DNA from: Polyangiaceae bacterium
Lineage (GTDB): Bacteria > Myxococcota_A > Polyangia > Polyangiales > Polyangiaceae
DNA: 40,700 bases
Reading direction: 5' to 3'
Assembly (NCBI GenBank): GCA_020848455.1
Contig: JADLAB010000134.1
Span: forward strand, 1 to 40,700
Part shown: positions 22,461 through 32,385 of the stretch, in pieces
Layout: the number at the start of each line of letters is the position of its first letter
How positions within the stretch are numbered: the first letter of the stretch is position 1
Notes under the pieces: model-generated
The model's input: the letters and a program-made list of their open reading frames with translations, nothing else
Told to the model about the DNA's origin: nothing
Database searches by the model: none
Made by a program: the position numbers and the translations under genes

Positions 22461-24902
22461 ATGACACGACTTCGCCTCGTTGCTGCGTCCGATGTGCTCG
22501 GGGGATCCGAAGGGCGTGCGGCCGCGGCCGCCACCGAGCCCGGCGGCTCGGGTGCGCGCCTCGTTCCGGCGCCTGGGGCCCGCGCGACCGTGCGGCCGTC
22601 GCCCCCGGCGCTCGGCGAGCTCGGCGCGCTCCTCGGCGCCCTCGAGCTGCCGCCCGGCGAGACCGGGCGCGCGCTGCTCGGCGAGCTCGCCTTCGCCGTC
22701 GCGGACCTGTGTTTCGCGCGGCGCGAGCGCGCCCTCGTGCTCGCCGGCGAGCGGCGCGAGATCGGGCTCGAGCGCGTGGGCACCGAGCTCGTCGCCTGCG
22801 TGTACCGCGCCGGCGCGGAGCCGGAGATCCTGTGGCGCGAGGGACGGATGCCCGCAGAGCTCGTGCGCACACGCCTCGTCGCGGCCCTGTGCGAGCCCGA
22901 GCTCGGCGACGGCGCGAGCCGCCACCGACTCGCGCCGGCGCGCGCGGCGCTCGAGCGAGCCGCCACGGTACCGGTGGCACTGCGCCCGCCCGTCCGCCTC
23001 GAGGTCGCGAGCCCGCGTGGCCGCAAGCTCACCGTCGCGGCGAGCCTCGAGCACCGGAGCGCGGTCGAGAGCGAGGCGGGCGGCGAAGGACCGCGCACGC
23101 GCCGCACGGGCGCGGTCGCCCGCGCCGATCTGCACGCCCTCCTGTGGCGCGGCACCCTGACCCTCGCCGTGGGCGAGAGCGAGCGCCGCTGCGAGGACGG
23201 CTACCCGTTCCTGCTCGCCGAGGCGCTCGTTCTGCTCGCGAGCGCCGCGCTCGAGGCGCGCGCGGCGCGCCGCCCGCTCGTCAAGCGTGTCGCCGCCGGC
23301 GTGCACCGCGCCGGCCTCACGCTCGACCGCGAGGGTCGAGCCTCGCTGCTCGTGGCCCCCCTCTTCGGCGCTGCGGCATCGCCTGGCGACACGGCACGCG
23401 CGGCGACGGGCGGCAGCGCCATCGGCGGCTACCGCTTGCCCGCGATCGATGCGACCGAGCTCGCGCGCGCGGTGTGCAGCTTCGCGCGCGCATTGTGTCG
23501 CAAGCTCGCAGCGCGCGACCGCTCGCTCTTCGCGAACCTGCGCTTCGTCGCGCTCGGCCGCGAGGCCGCGAGCCTCGGGCGCCACCTCTCGGGCGCGAGC
23601 CCGCGCTCGCATCGCATCAACGCGGCACCCGAGAGCTACCGGGCCTTCGCGAGCGGCGCCCCCGGGCCGGCGACCCCGGCCCCGACCGTGCCGGCCGTGG
23701 GTCGACTGCGCTTCGCCGAGACCTGGCGCGCGGAGGTGCCCGCCATCGATCTCCGCTCCGTGTTCGTGTGCGGCGACCGGCTCGTCGTGGGCTCGGGCCG
23801 CGAGCTCTGCGCCATCGAGCGCACGAGCGGCGCCTTGCTCTGGCGCACCCCGAGCGCGCGCGCGGCCTCGGTGCTCACGGCGGCGGGCCTCGTGCGCATC
23901 GCGGCCGACGGGTCGGTCTCGCTCGTCAGCCTCGCCGACGGCAGCGAGCTCTTCGCTCTCGGCCTCGCGCCCTGCGCGGGCGCCTCGACGTCCGCGGCCG
24001 TCGTGAGCGCGCCCGGCCTGCCGCGACTCCTGCTCGTCAGCGAGGGTACGAGCGATCTCTGCGCGGTGGACCTCGACGGCGGCGAGGTGCGGTGGCGGCG
24101 CCGGGTGCGGCGCGGTCGCTCTCACGCGCCGCTGCGGCTGCGCCGGGCCGGCAAGCTCGTCGTGGTGAGCAGCGGCGAGCCCGAGCTCTGCGCCTTCGAC
24201 GTGGTGACGGGCGACGAGGTGTGGAGCCGCGCCGAGACCGGCGGCCACGTCGTCGCGACGACCTTCGACGGTGGCGAGCTCTTCGCGGTGCGGGCCGGGC
24301 GGGCCCGCGGTCGCGCCGCGGTGGAGCTCGAGCACATCGACGCGTGGTCGGGCGCCGTGCGCTGGTCGGCCACCCTGCCCCGGGCGGTCGACCTGGCCGG
24401 TCCGCCGCTCGTCGCGCGCGATACCGTGCTCTTGCCCACCTACGACGACGGGCGGGTCGGCTTCGTGAGCGTGCGGCGCGACGACGGCGCGCTCGCGTGC
24501 GACGTGCCGGGCGGCGTGTGCGAGGCCCCCGCCGGCTGGCTCGTCGTCGACGATGCCTTCGTCGCCAACAGCGAGCAGGGCGAGCTCGCGGCGCTCGACG
24601 CCGCGGACGGCCGCATCCGGTACCGACACCTGCTCGCCCCTTGCGCACGGCTCGGTCCCGGTGACCGGCCCGAGAACCTGCGGCCGGTGCTGCGCTCGGG
24701 CGCGCTCTTCGTGCCGCAGGCGGAGCTCTACGTCATGCGCCCGCGTGACGGCGCGGTGCTCGGCACCCTCGAGCCCGACCTCGTGCCGGACGTGACCCGC
24801 GTGGACGAGCGCTGCGGGGTCTACGTGGCCGAGCTCTCCGGGCACCTCGCGGCCTTCGCAGCCCTGCCGAGCCTGCAGCTCGTGAGCCCGCTCGGCCCCT
24901 GA
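22461..24902 (+). CDS. Protein with unknown N-terminal half and PQQ-type beta-propeller C-terminal half
   Basis: 813-residue protein. Residues about 410-810 form a quinoprotein-like (PQQ_2) propeller with repeated blade cores such as ELCAIERTSGALLWRT, DLCAVDLDGGEVRWRRR, ELCAFDVVTGDEVWSRAE and ELAALDAADGRIRYRH. Trp is retained in several blades, but no PQQ ligand set can be identified, so it is probably a structural propeller. Residues 1-400 match nothing recognised; they are Ala/Arg/Leu-rich, with AVADLCFARRERALVLAG and AVCSFARALCRKLAARD segments. No signal peptide or lipobox is present, which is unusual for a PQQ-type propeller and suggests a cytoplasmic protein. GGAAG lies 6 nt before ATG 22461. 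It converges with the racemase gene, 9 bp between stops. Confidence 0.75.
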   Translation: MTRLRLVAASDVLGGSEGRAAAAATEPGGSGARLVPAPGARATVRPSPPALGELGALLGALELPPGETGRALLGELAFAVADLCFARRERALVLAGERREIGLERVGTELVACVYRAGAEPEILWREGRMPAELVRTRLVAALCEPELGDGASRHRLAPARAALERAATVPVALRPPVRLEVASPRGRKLTVAASLEHRSAVESEAGGEGPRTRRTGAVARADLHALLWRGTLTLAVGESERRCEDGYPFLLAEALVLLASAALEARAARRPLVKRVAAGVHRAGLTLDREGRASLLVAPLFGAAASPGDTARAATGGSAIGGYRLPAIDATELARAVCSFARALCRKLAARDRSLFANLRFVALGREAASLGRHLSGASPRSHRINAAPESYRAFASGAPGPATPAPTVPAVGRLRFAETWRAEVPAIDLRSVFVCGDRLVVGSGRELCAIERTSGALLWRTPSARAASVLTAAGLVRIAADGSVSLVSLADGSELFALGLAPCAGASTSAAVVSAPGLPRLLLVSEGTSDLCAVDLDGGEVRWRRRVRRGRSHAPLRLRRAGKLVVVSSGEPELCAFDVVTGDEVWSRAETGGHVVATTFDGGELFAVRAGRARGRAAVELEHIDAWSGAVRWSATLPRAVDLAGPPLVARDTVLLPTYDDGRVGFVSVRRDDGALACDVPGGVCEAPAGWLVVDDAFVANSEQGELAALDAADGRIRYRHLLAPCARLGPGDRPENLRPVLRSGALFVPQAELYVMRPRDGAVLGTLEPDLVPDVTRVDERCGVYVAELSGHLAAFAALPSLQLVSPLGP

Positions 24903-24911
24903 GCGGCGCCG

Positions 24912-26105
24912 TCAGCCGACCTTCACGACCCCGGACGCCACGAGCGCGTCGATCTCGGCCGCGTCGAGCCCGCCGTCCGCGAGCACCTCTCGGCTGTGCT
25001 CGCCGGGTCGCGGGGCGAGCGGGAAGGAGGCGTCGCGCGGCGTGACGGGCGTGCGGAAGACGGTGCACGCGTCGCTGCCCTCGCCCACCGTGGCGAGCAA
25101 CCCGCGGGCGCGGGTGTGGGCGTCGGTCGGCAGCTCGTCGGGCCGCAGCGCCACCGTGACGCAGCAGTCGTGCGCGGCCCCGAACGCCGTCCACTCGGCG
25201 GCCGTCCGCGCGGCGAACAGGGCCGCCACGCGCGCCTTGAGCTCCGCCTGGTGCGGCCCCGGCAGGAGCGCGCCCAGATCGGCCTCGAGCCCCACCGCCT
25301 GGCAGAATGCGAGCCAGAATTTCGGCTCGAGCGCGGCGAGCGCAACGACGGCGCCGTCGGAGCTCGCGTACGTGTTGTACGGCGCGACGCCACCCGTCAG
25401 CACGTCCTCGCCACGGGGCGCCGACGGGCCCGCGAGGCCGCCAGCGACGGACAGCGCGGCGAAGCCGTGGACGCCGTCGGCCATGGCGACGTCGATGATC
25501 TGGCCGCGCCCGGTGTGGTCGCGCTCGCGCAGGGCCGCGAGGATCGCGATCGCGCACCACATGCCGCCGCTCGCGTCGGCCACCTGGAAGCCAGGCACCT
25601 GCGGCGTGCGGTCGGCGGGCCCTTGCCCGACGAGCAGGCCGGCGCGCGCCAGGTAGTTGAGATCGTGACCGGCACGGTGCGCCAGGGGTCCGTGCTGCCC
25701 GTAGCCGGTGAGCGCGCACACGACGAGCCGCGGGTGCTCGCGCGCGAGCGCGGCGTGCCCGAGACCGAGCCGGTCCAGCACGCCCGGGCGGAACTGCTCG
25801 ACCAGCACGTCGTAGCGGGGCATGAGGCGCTTCAACAGCGCCACGCCCTCGGGTCGCTTCAGGTCGACGACCGCGCTCCTCTTGCCCCGGTTCAGAGCGT
25901 GGAAGCCCGCGGCCGAGCCCGCACGCTGGGGGCCGAAGTGCCGCAGGTAGTCGCCGGCGCCGGCGTCCTCGATCTTGTCGACGGCGGCCCCCAGGTCGCG
26001 CAGGATGAGCGTGGCGAACGGCCCCGGGATCAGCCGCGACAGGTCGAGGATGCGCACGTCCGCGAGCGGCCCCCGCCGCTCGGGCTCGGGGTGGGAAGGG
26101 CTCAT
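24912..26105 (-). CDS. Alpha-methylacyl-CoA racemase-like CoA-transferase family III (CaiB/BaiF) protein
   Basis: 397-residue CaiB/BaiF-fold enzyme. It starts with GPLADVRILDLSRLIPGPFATLILRDLGA and has the racemase-type catalytic set: His147 in GHDLNYLA, Asp177 in ADASGG and Glu260 in LEPKFW. Their spacing (30 and 83 residues) is close to that of the characterised mycobacterial methylacyl-CoA racemase (His126, Asp156, Glu241). It therefore probably epimerises 2-methyl branched acyl-CoA esters, a step in the breakdown of branched or sterol side chains, rather than moving CoA. It follows the SCP2 gene by 82 bp on the same strand and may be co-transcribed with it. A formal CoA-transferase role is the alternative. 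Confidence 0.87.
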   Translation of the reverse strand: MSPSHPEPERRGPLADVRILDLSRLIPGPFATLILRDLGAAVDKIEDAGAGDYLRHFGPQRAGSAAGFHALNRGKRSAVVDLKRPEGVALLKRLMPRYDVLVEQFRPGVLDRLGLGHAALAREHPRLVVCALTGYGQHGPLAHRAGHDLNYLARAGLLVGQGPADRTPQVPGFQVADASGGMWCAIAILAALRERDHTGRGQIIDVAMADGVHGFAALSVAGGLAGPSAPRGEDVLTGGVAPYNTYASSDGAVVALAALEPKFWLAFCQAVGLEADLGALLPGPHQAELKARVAALFAARTAAEWTAFGAAHDCCVTVALRPDELPTDAHTRARGLLATVGEGSDACTVFRTPVTPRDASFPLAPRPGEHSREVLADGGLDAAEIDALVASGVVKVG

Positions 26106-26187
26106 CCTGGCCTCGCCGGCGTGCGCTGCGGGGCACCGCCACCCGCCCCGGATGGGCGAAGCGCGGTGCCCGCAGGGCCGCGTGTTC

Positions 26188-26523
26188 CTACTTGTTCAGC
26201 GCGAAGAGCGCCTGGAGCTTCATGCCCAGCATCTGGTTGCCGGTCACCTTGAGCTTGCCCGCGAAGAAGAGCTGCATCCCGTTGGCCTGCGGGTTCTCCA
26301 TGAGCTTCTGGAAATCCTCGGTCGTGATCTCCACCGTGCACTCGGCGCCGCCCGGCTCGCCGGCCTCGACCTTGGGGGCCGTGCAGTCGACGAACCACTT
26401 GCCGCCACCTTCGCCCGTGACGTTGATCTGGAACTTGTTGCCGATGGCTTTGGCCTGATCCTGGTTCTTCGCGATGCCAGCGGTCAGGTCCTCGTTGAAC
26501 AGCTTCTGGATGTCGACGGCCAT
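26188..26523 (-). CDS. SCP2 sterol-binding domain protein
   Basis: 111-residue stand-alone SCP2 (sterol carrier protein 2) domain, a typical length for a single-domain member. Visible features are FQINVTGEGGGKWFVDCTAPKV, the VEITTEDFQKLMENPQANGM helix-strand element and the C-terminal LFFAGKLKVTGNQMLGMKLQ with MKLQALFALNK, matching the family lipid-cavity helices. SCP2 domains bind sterols, fatty acyl-CoA or other lipids in the cytoplasm. AGGAG lies 9 nt before ATG 26523. A candidate promoter is at 26563-26592. It stands directly upstream of the methylacyl-CoA racemase gene; the same two activities occur together in peroxisomal branched-chain lipid metabolism. Confidence 0.9.
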   Translation of the reverse strand: MAVDIQKLFNEDLTAGIAKNQDQAKAIGNKFQINVTGEGGGKWFVDCTAPKVEAGEPGGAECTVEITTEDFQKLMENPQANGMQLFFAGKLKVTGNQMLGMKLQALFALNK

Positions 26524-26562
26524 GTTTGCGCTTCTCCTTGCGGTACGCGACGTGAGGCGGGG

Positions 26563-26592
26563 CATGTAGCCTTCGGCGCAACAGCGCGTCAA
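26563..26592 (-). promoter_or_regulatory. Candidate promoter of the SCP2/racemase genes
   Basis: Minus strand: TTGACG (26592-26587, 5 of 6 to the -35 consensus), 18-bp spacer, TACATG (26568-26563, 3 of 6). The predicted start near 26556 gives a leader of about 33 nt containing the AGGAG site. The weak -10 keeps this tentative. Confidence 0.4.
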
Positions 26593-26672
26593 GGCGCGGG
26601 GTGTGCGCCGGGCCCGCCGGCGGCCGAAAATCGCCCCAGGCGCGCCCCGGCGACTGCTATGAAGGCGCCGCC

Positions 26673-27488
26673 ATGACCGACCGAGCCTACGCCGAGAGCC
26701 GCTACCGCCACCCCGAGCTCGATCACGCCTACGGCGAGGGCGTCCACCTGCTCGACGACCCGGTGGCCTGGAGCCTGCTCACGCGCCTGTGCTCGCCCGA
26801 GACGACCCAGCCCGAGTTCGGCCGGCTGCTCGCCGTCCTCTATCAAGGGCTGGCGCACGCGGTCTTCGCGGCCGAGCTGCCGCGCGCCCGGGTCGACGCC
26901 CCCACGCGCATGGCGTCCACGCACCGCGAGGCCGTGTATCGGGGTGTCGCCCTCGCCCGCAGCGCCAAGGCCGTGACGGTGGCGATCGCGCGCGCTGGCA
27001 CGGTGCCCTCGCAGGTCGTGTTCGAGCTTCTGAACGAGCTGCTCGACCCCGTGTGCGTGCGCCAGGATCACCTGTTCATGAGCCGCACGACGAACGCGGC
27101 CGGCGAGGTCACGGGCGTCGCCTGGCACGATGCGAAGATCGGCAAGGACATCGGCGGCCGCTACGTCTTCTTTCCCGACCCCATGGGCGCCACCGGCTCG
27201 TCGATGGCGAGCGCCCTCGACCACTACCACACGGCCCTCGAAGGCAAGCCCTCGCGCTGCGTCGCCATGCACCTCATGGTGACGCCCGAGTACATCCGCA
27301 AGGTCAAGACCAGCCACCCCGCCACGGCGATCTACGCGCTGCGGCTCGACCGCGGCCTCTCGACCGAGGCCGCCCTCGCCTCGCGCCCGGGCGAGCGCTG
27401 GGACGAGGAACGCGGGCTCACCGACACCCAGTACATCGTGCCCGGCGCCGGCGGGGTCGGCGAGCTGCTCAACAACGCCTGGGTCTGA
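26673..27488 (+). CDS. Uracil phosphoribosyltransferase-like PRTase, divergent and enlarged
   Basis: 271-residue protein matching the uracil phosphoribosyltransferase fold in its second half: AVTVAIARAGTVPS (the base-proximal flexible-loop strand), DPMGATGSS (PRPP loop at Asp169, DPMLATGGS in standard enzymes), AIYALRLDRGLS and a C-terminal TQYIVPGAGGVGELLNNAW. The bacterial enzyme is usually about 208 residues. Here there is an N-terminal addition and an insertion of about 20 residues between DRGLS and the YIVPG uracil-binding motif. In that motif GLGDAGD becomes GAGGVGE, so base specificity is uncertain. It is cytoplasmic. A GAAGG sequence precedes ATG 26673. It is divergent from the SCP2 gene. 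Whether it acts in uracil salvage or on another base cannot be told. Confidence 0.75.
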   Translation: MTDRAYAESRYRHPELDHAYGEGVHLLDDPVAWSLLTRLCSPETTQPEFGRLLAVLYQGLAHAVFAAELPRARVDAPTRMASTHREAVYRGVALARSAKAVTVAIARAGTVPSQVVFELLNELLDPVCVRQDHLFMSRTTNAAGEVTGVAWHDAKIGKDIGGRYVFFPDPMGATGSSMASALDHYHTALEGKPSRCVAMHLMVTPEYIRKVKTSHPATAIYALRLDRGLSTEAALASRPGERWDEERGLTDTQYIVPGAGGVGELLNNAWV

Positions 27489-27511
27489 CCGGCGCAAGCG
27501 CGCGGCCGCGC

Positions 27512-28525
27512 TCAGGTCTTCGAGCGGCGCGGGTCGTGGCTGGGCACGAGCGCGAGGTAGTCGATGCGCGGCTCGCGCACCGAGGGCGGCGGCGGCAGCT
27601 CGGTTCGCGCCTGCACGAGCAGCGAGACCATCTCGCCGAGCTCGCTCGCCGCGCGCGCCGGCCCCTGCTGCACCAGCGTCGAGAAGGCCTCGGACAGGGC
27701 CCCGATCCCGGCGCCGGCGGCGTGGCCGCGGCGCGCGAGGTCGAGGTAGCTGCGCGCGAGCGAGCCGCCGTCGAAGTGGTGCGCCCCGGCGAGATCCTGC
27801 GCCACGCGCAGCACCGCCGGCGCGCCGAGGCAGCCGTCCTCCTGCAGCACGAAGGCAGCCTGAAGGTAGTTGTAGAACGGCACGACGCGCGAGCCGTACA
27901 CCGCGAAGTCGCCCGGCAGGCTCTGGCGCTCGAGGTGGATGAGGATGCGGCCGACCACCGGCCCGGGCTCGATGTAGGCCGCCATGCGCTGGGCGTCCGC
28001 GATGTCGTCGTCGTAGGCCCGCGACTGGCGCATGACCGCGGCGAGGAGCTCCGCCCCGACGACGCCGCGGCAGAGGTCCGCGTAGAGCGAGTAGACGAAG
28101 GCGTCGGCCTCCGCGTCGTCGCCGAGCAGGAACTCGCGCACGAGCTCGCCGCGCGCGTCGCGCTGTGCCGGCAGCTCGCAGCGCCCGCGCAGCAGGGCCG
28201 GCAGCTTGTAGCCGAGCTGGCCCCGCAGCGCCCGCAGGCGCAGGCGCAGGAGATTCTGCAGGTTCGGCTTGAGCGTGAGGCTCGCGAAGCGCACGCCGTC
28301 GAGGCGCAGCTTCTCGACCACGCGCCCGCGGAGCTGCTCGGGGCTGCCCGACAGGATGTGCACGGGGATGCGGGCGCGGGCGATCTCGCGCATGAGCGCC
28401 GCGGCGCCGGGCACCGTGCGCTTCTGGTCCGGGCGCTCGACGGCCGTACGCACGAGGTCGCGGAGCGTGTCGAAGTCGGTGCGCAGGTAGGTTTTGTCGA
28501 GGTCCCAGCGGGCGACGTAGCTCAT
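27512..28525 (-). CDS. APP1/DUF2183-type HAD-like phosphatase-domain protein
   Basis: 337-residue protein whose first 150 residues carry HAD-superfamily motifs in the order of the APP1 (DUF2183) domain: WDLDKTY with Asp8 and Asp10, HILSGSPEQL with the motif II Ser, TLKPN with Lys86, and LLGDDAEADAF with Asp136/Asp137. In fungi the APP1 domain dephosphorylates phosphatidate; substrate identity in bacteria is unknown. The last 190 residues are helical and not recognised. No signal peptide is seen. ATG 28525 follows a CGGGAACGG stretch. The gene lies 58 bp downstream of the kinase/ATPase gene on the same strand and could share its transcript. It converges with the PRTase gene, 23 bp apart. Confidence 0.75.
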   Translation of the reverse strand: MSYVARWDLDKTYLRTDFDTLRDLVRTAVERPDQKRTVPGAAALMREIARARIPVHILSGSPEQLRGRVVEKLRLDGVRFASLTLKPNLQNLLRLRLRALRGQLGYKLPALLRGRCELPAQRDARGELVREFLLGDDAEADAFVYSLYADLCRGVVGAELLAAVMRQSRAYDDDIADAQRMAAYIEPGPVVGRILIHLERQSLPGDFAVYGSRVVPFYNYLQAAFVLQEDGCLGAPAVLRVAQDLAGAHHFDGGSLARSYLDLARRGHAAGAGIGALSEAFSTLVQQGPARAASELGEMVSLLVQARTELPPPPSVREPRIDYLALVPSHDPRRSKT

Positions 28526-28583
28526 GGGCGCCGTTCCCGCCGCGCGGTCTGTACTTCCACGTGGGTGGGCTCCGTCATGGTGC

Positions 28584-31295
<2,712 letters not shown>

Positions 31296-31380
31296 GACTC
31301 CGACGGTAGCATAGGCGCCGCGACCGCAGGCGAGCGGCGCGCGCTCGCAGGCAGCGCCGGCGGCCTCGTGGAGACGAGGC

Positions 31381-31409
31381 TTGTCCCGCGGGGACGGTCC
31401 ACGTAGATT
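31381..31409 (+). promoter_or_regulatory. Candidate promoter of the SUKH gene
   Basis: TTGTCC (31381-31386), 17-bp spacer, TAGATT (31404-31409); each hexamer matches 4 of 6 consensus bases. The predicted start near 31416 gives a leader of about 32 nt before GTG 31448. Confidence 0.45.
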
Positions 31410-31447
31410 GTCGCCCAGCTAGGGCCCAAGCTCTTCGAGGCACCCCT

Positions 31448-32041
31448 GTGGACAGCGACCTGGCCGAGTCCGTCTCGGCGCTCCAAGCCATCTTCGAGAA
31501 GCGCAAGATCCCCGCCGTCTTCGGTCACAACGACGAGGCGACCGTCAAGCGCCTGAAGGGCCCGCTCAAGCTGACGCCCCGCTACCAGGCGTTCTTGGTC
31601 GCGGCCGATCCGCTCGACGTCGAGACGGTGACGCCCTCGGAGCGCATCCACTTCGTGCCCGCCAAGGGCCTCGTGGCCGAGCAGCCGGCGCCCGAGGGCG
31701 ACGGGGAGCGCGCGGCTCCCCCCGGCTGGAAGAAGTCCTGGGTGGTCATCGCCCACAGTGCGCTCCTCGGCGACCCGTACTTCCTCGACACCTCGCGCCC
31801 GGACGCCGAGGGCGACTGCCCGGTCATGACGGCGATGAGCGGCACCGACGCGCTGCGGCCGATCCTCTGCGCCTCGAGCTTCGCGAGCTTCGTCCGCATC
31901 CTCGCGACCGCGATGGAGGTCGCCGCCGACTTCGCGGCCGGCAACTTCGACGAGGAAGACGACGCCATCTTCCGCGAGGCGATGTCACCCAAGGTCAAGG
32001 TCATCGACGCAGCGGCGATGCGCGCCGGCCACTGGACCTGA
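31448..32041 (+). CDS. SMI1/KNR4 (SUKH) family protein
   Basis: 197-residue protein of the SUKH superfamily. It shows LKLTPRYQAFLVAADP (the family L-P-x-x-YR-x-FL element), GWKKSWVVIAHSALLGDPYFLDTS (quoted as a recognition segment, the usual W-V-I-A ... GDP-x-F-LD core) and SSFASFVRILATAMEVA, the C-terminal S-F-x-x-FL helix. Bacterial SUKH proteins are often immunity proteins against contact-dependent or type VI toxins; others are housekeeping scaffolds. Here no toxin gene is adjacent: its neighbours are a divergent kinase and a distant metalloprotease. The role is therefore open. GTG start at 31448; no signal peptide. A short acidic stretch (NFDEEDDAIF) precedes the end. Confidence 0.78.
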   Translation: MDSDLAESVSALQAIFEKRKIPAVFGHNDEATVKRLKGPLKLTPRYQAFLVAADPLDVETVTPSERIHFVPAKGLVAEQPAPEGDGERAAPPGWKKSWVVIAHSALLGDPYFLDTSRPDAEGDCPVMTAMSGTDALRPILCASSFASFVRILATAMEVAADFAAGNFDEEDDAIFREAMSPKVKVIDAAAMRAGHWT

Positions 32042-32385
32042 GCCCGCGGGCGCGGCACCGAGCCTCGTGCGAGCCCGGCGGGCCGCGCTCGCGCGGCAGT
32101 TGCACCTTGCGCCGCCGGCACGAGCCGAGTACGAGGGCGCGTCCGTCTCTGCGCGCGCGCACGGCGCGGGCAGGTCTGTCGGAAGGGTGCCCGGGAGCTA
32201 ACACCCGAGGGGTCAGTCTTCTTACGGAAGCAGCGAACGGACGGGGACGCGGCAGCCTAACTCATTGAAACCGAAGCCTTTGCAGATTGGATTCTTTCTT
32301 GCATCGGCGTGGGCCGCTCGAGCTCGGGCGGTAGCCGCAGTGGCTGGCTGCTTGTGACGTGGGCAGCGTTGAAGGAGGTCTTGCG
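32042..32385. other. 344-bp intergenic region before the metalloprotease gene
   Basis: No gene, tRNA or clear terminator is seen after the SUKH stop. The first 170 bases are GC-rich and featureless. A distinctly AT-richer block at about 32256-32304 (with TTGAAA at 32265-32270 and a T-rich run near 32291-32300) is the likely promoter zone of the metalloprotease gene, but no -10 hexamer with good spacing was found. A TGGC-N7-TTG arrangement at 32341 resembles a sigma54 site only partly. Confidence 0.5.
32372..32379 (+). promoter_or_regulatory. Perfect Shine-Dalgarno deciding the metalloprotease start
   Basis: AAGGAGGT ends 6 nt before ATG 32386, an ideal spacing. It shows that ATG 32386 is the start, not the in-frame GTG at 32359, and it places the lipoprotein signal peptide at the very N-terminus. 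Confidence 0.85.

Noticed and set aside
32341-32356. Sigma54-type -24/-12 promoter before the metalloprotease gene
   Set aside because: TGGC and TTG are at about the right distance, but the -12 part reads TTGT instead of TTGC and the -24 part lacks the CACG match. It would also leave a short leader, so the evidence is insufficient.
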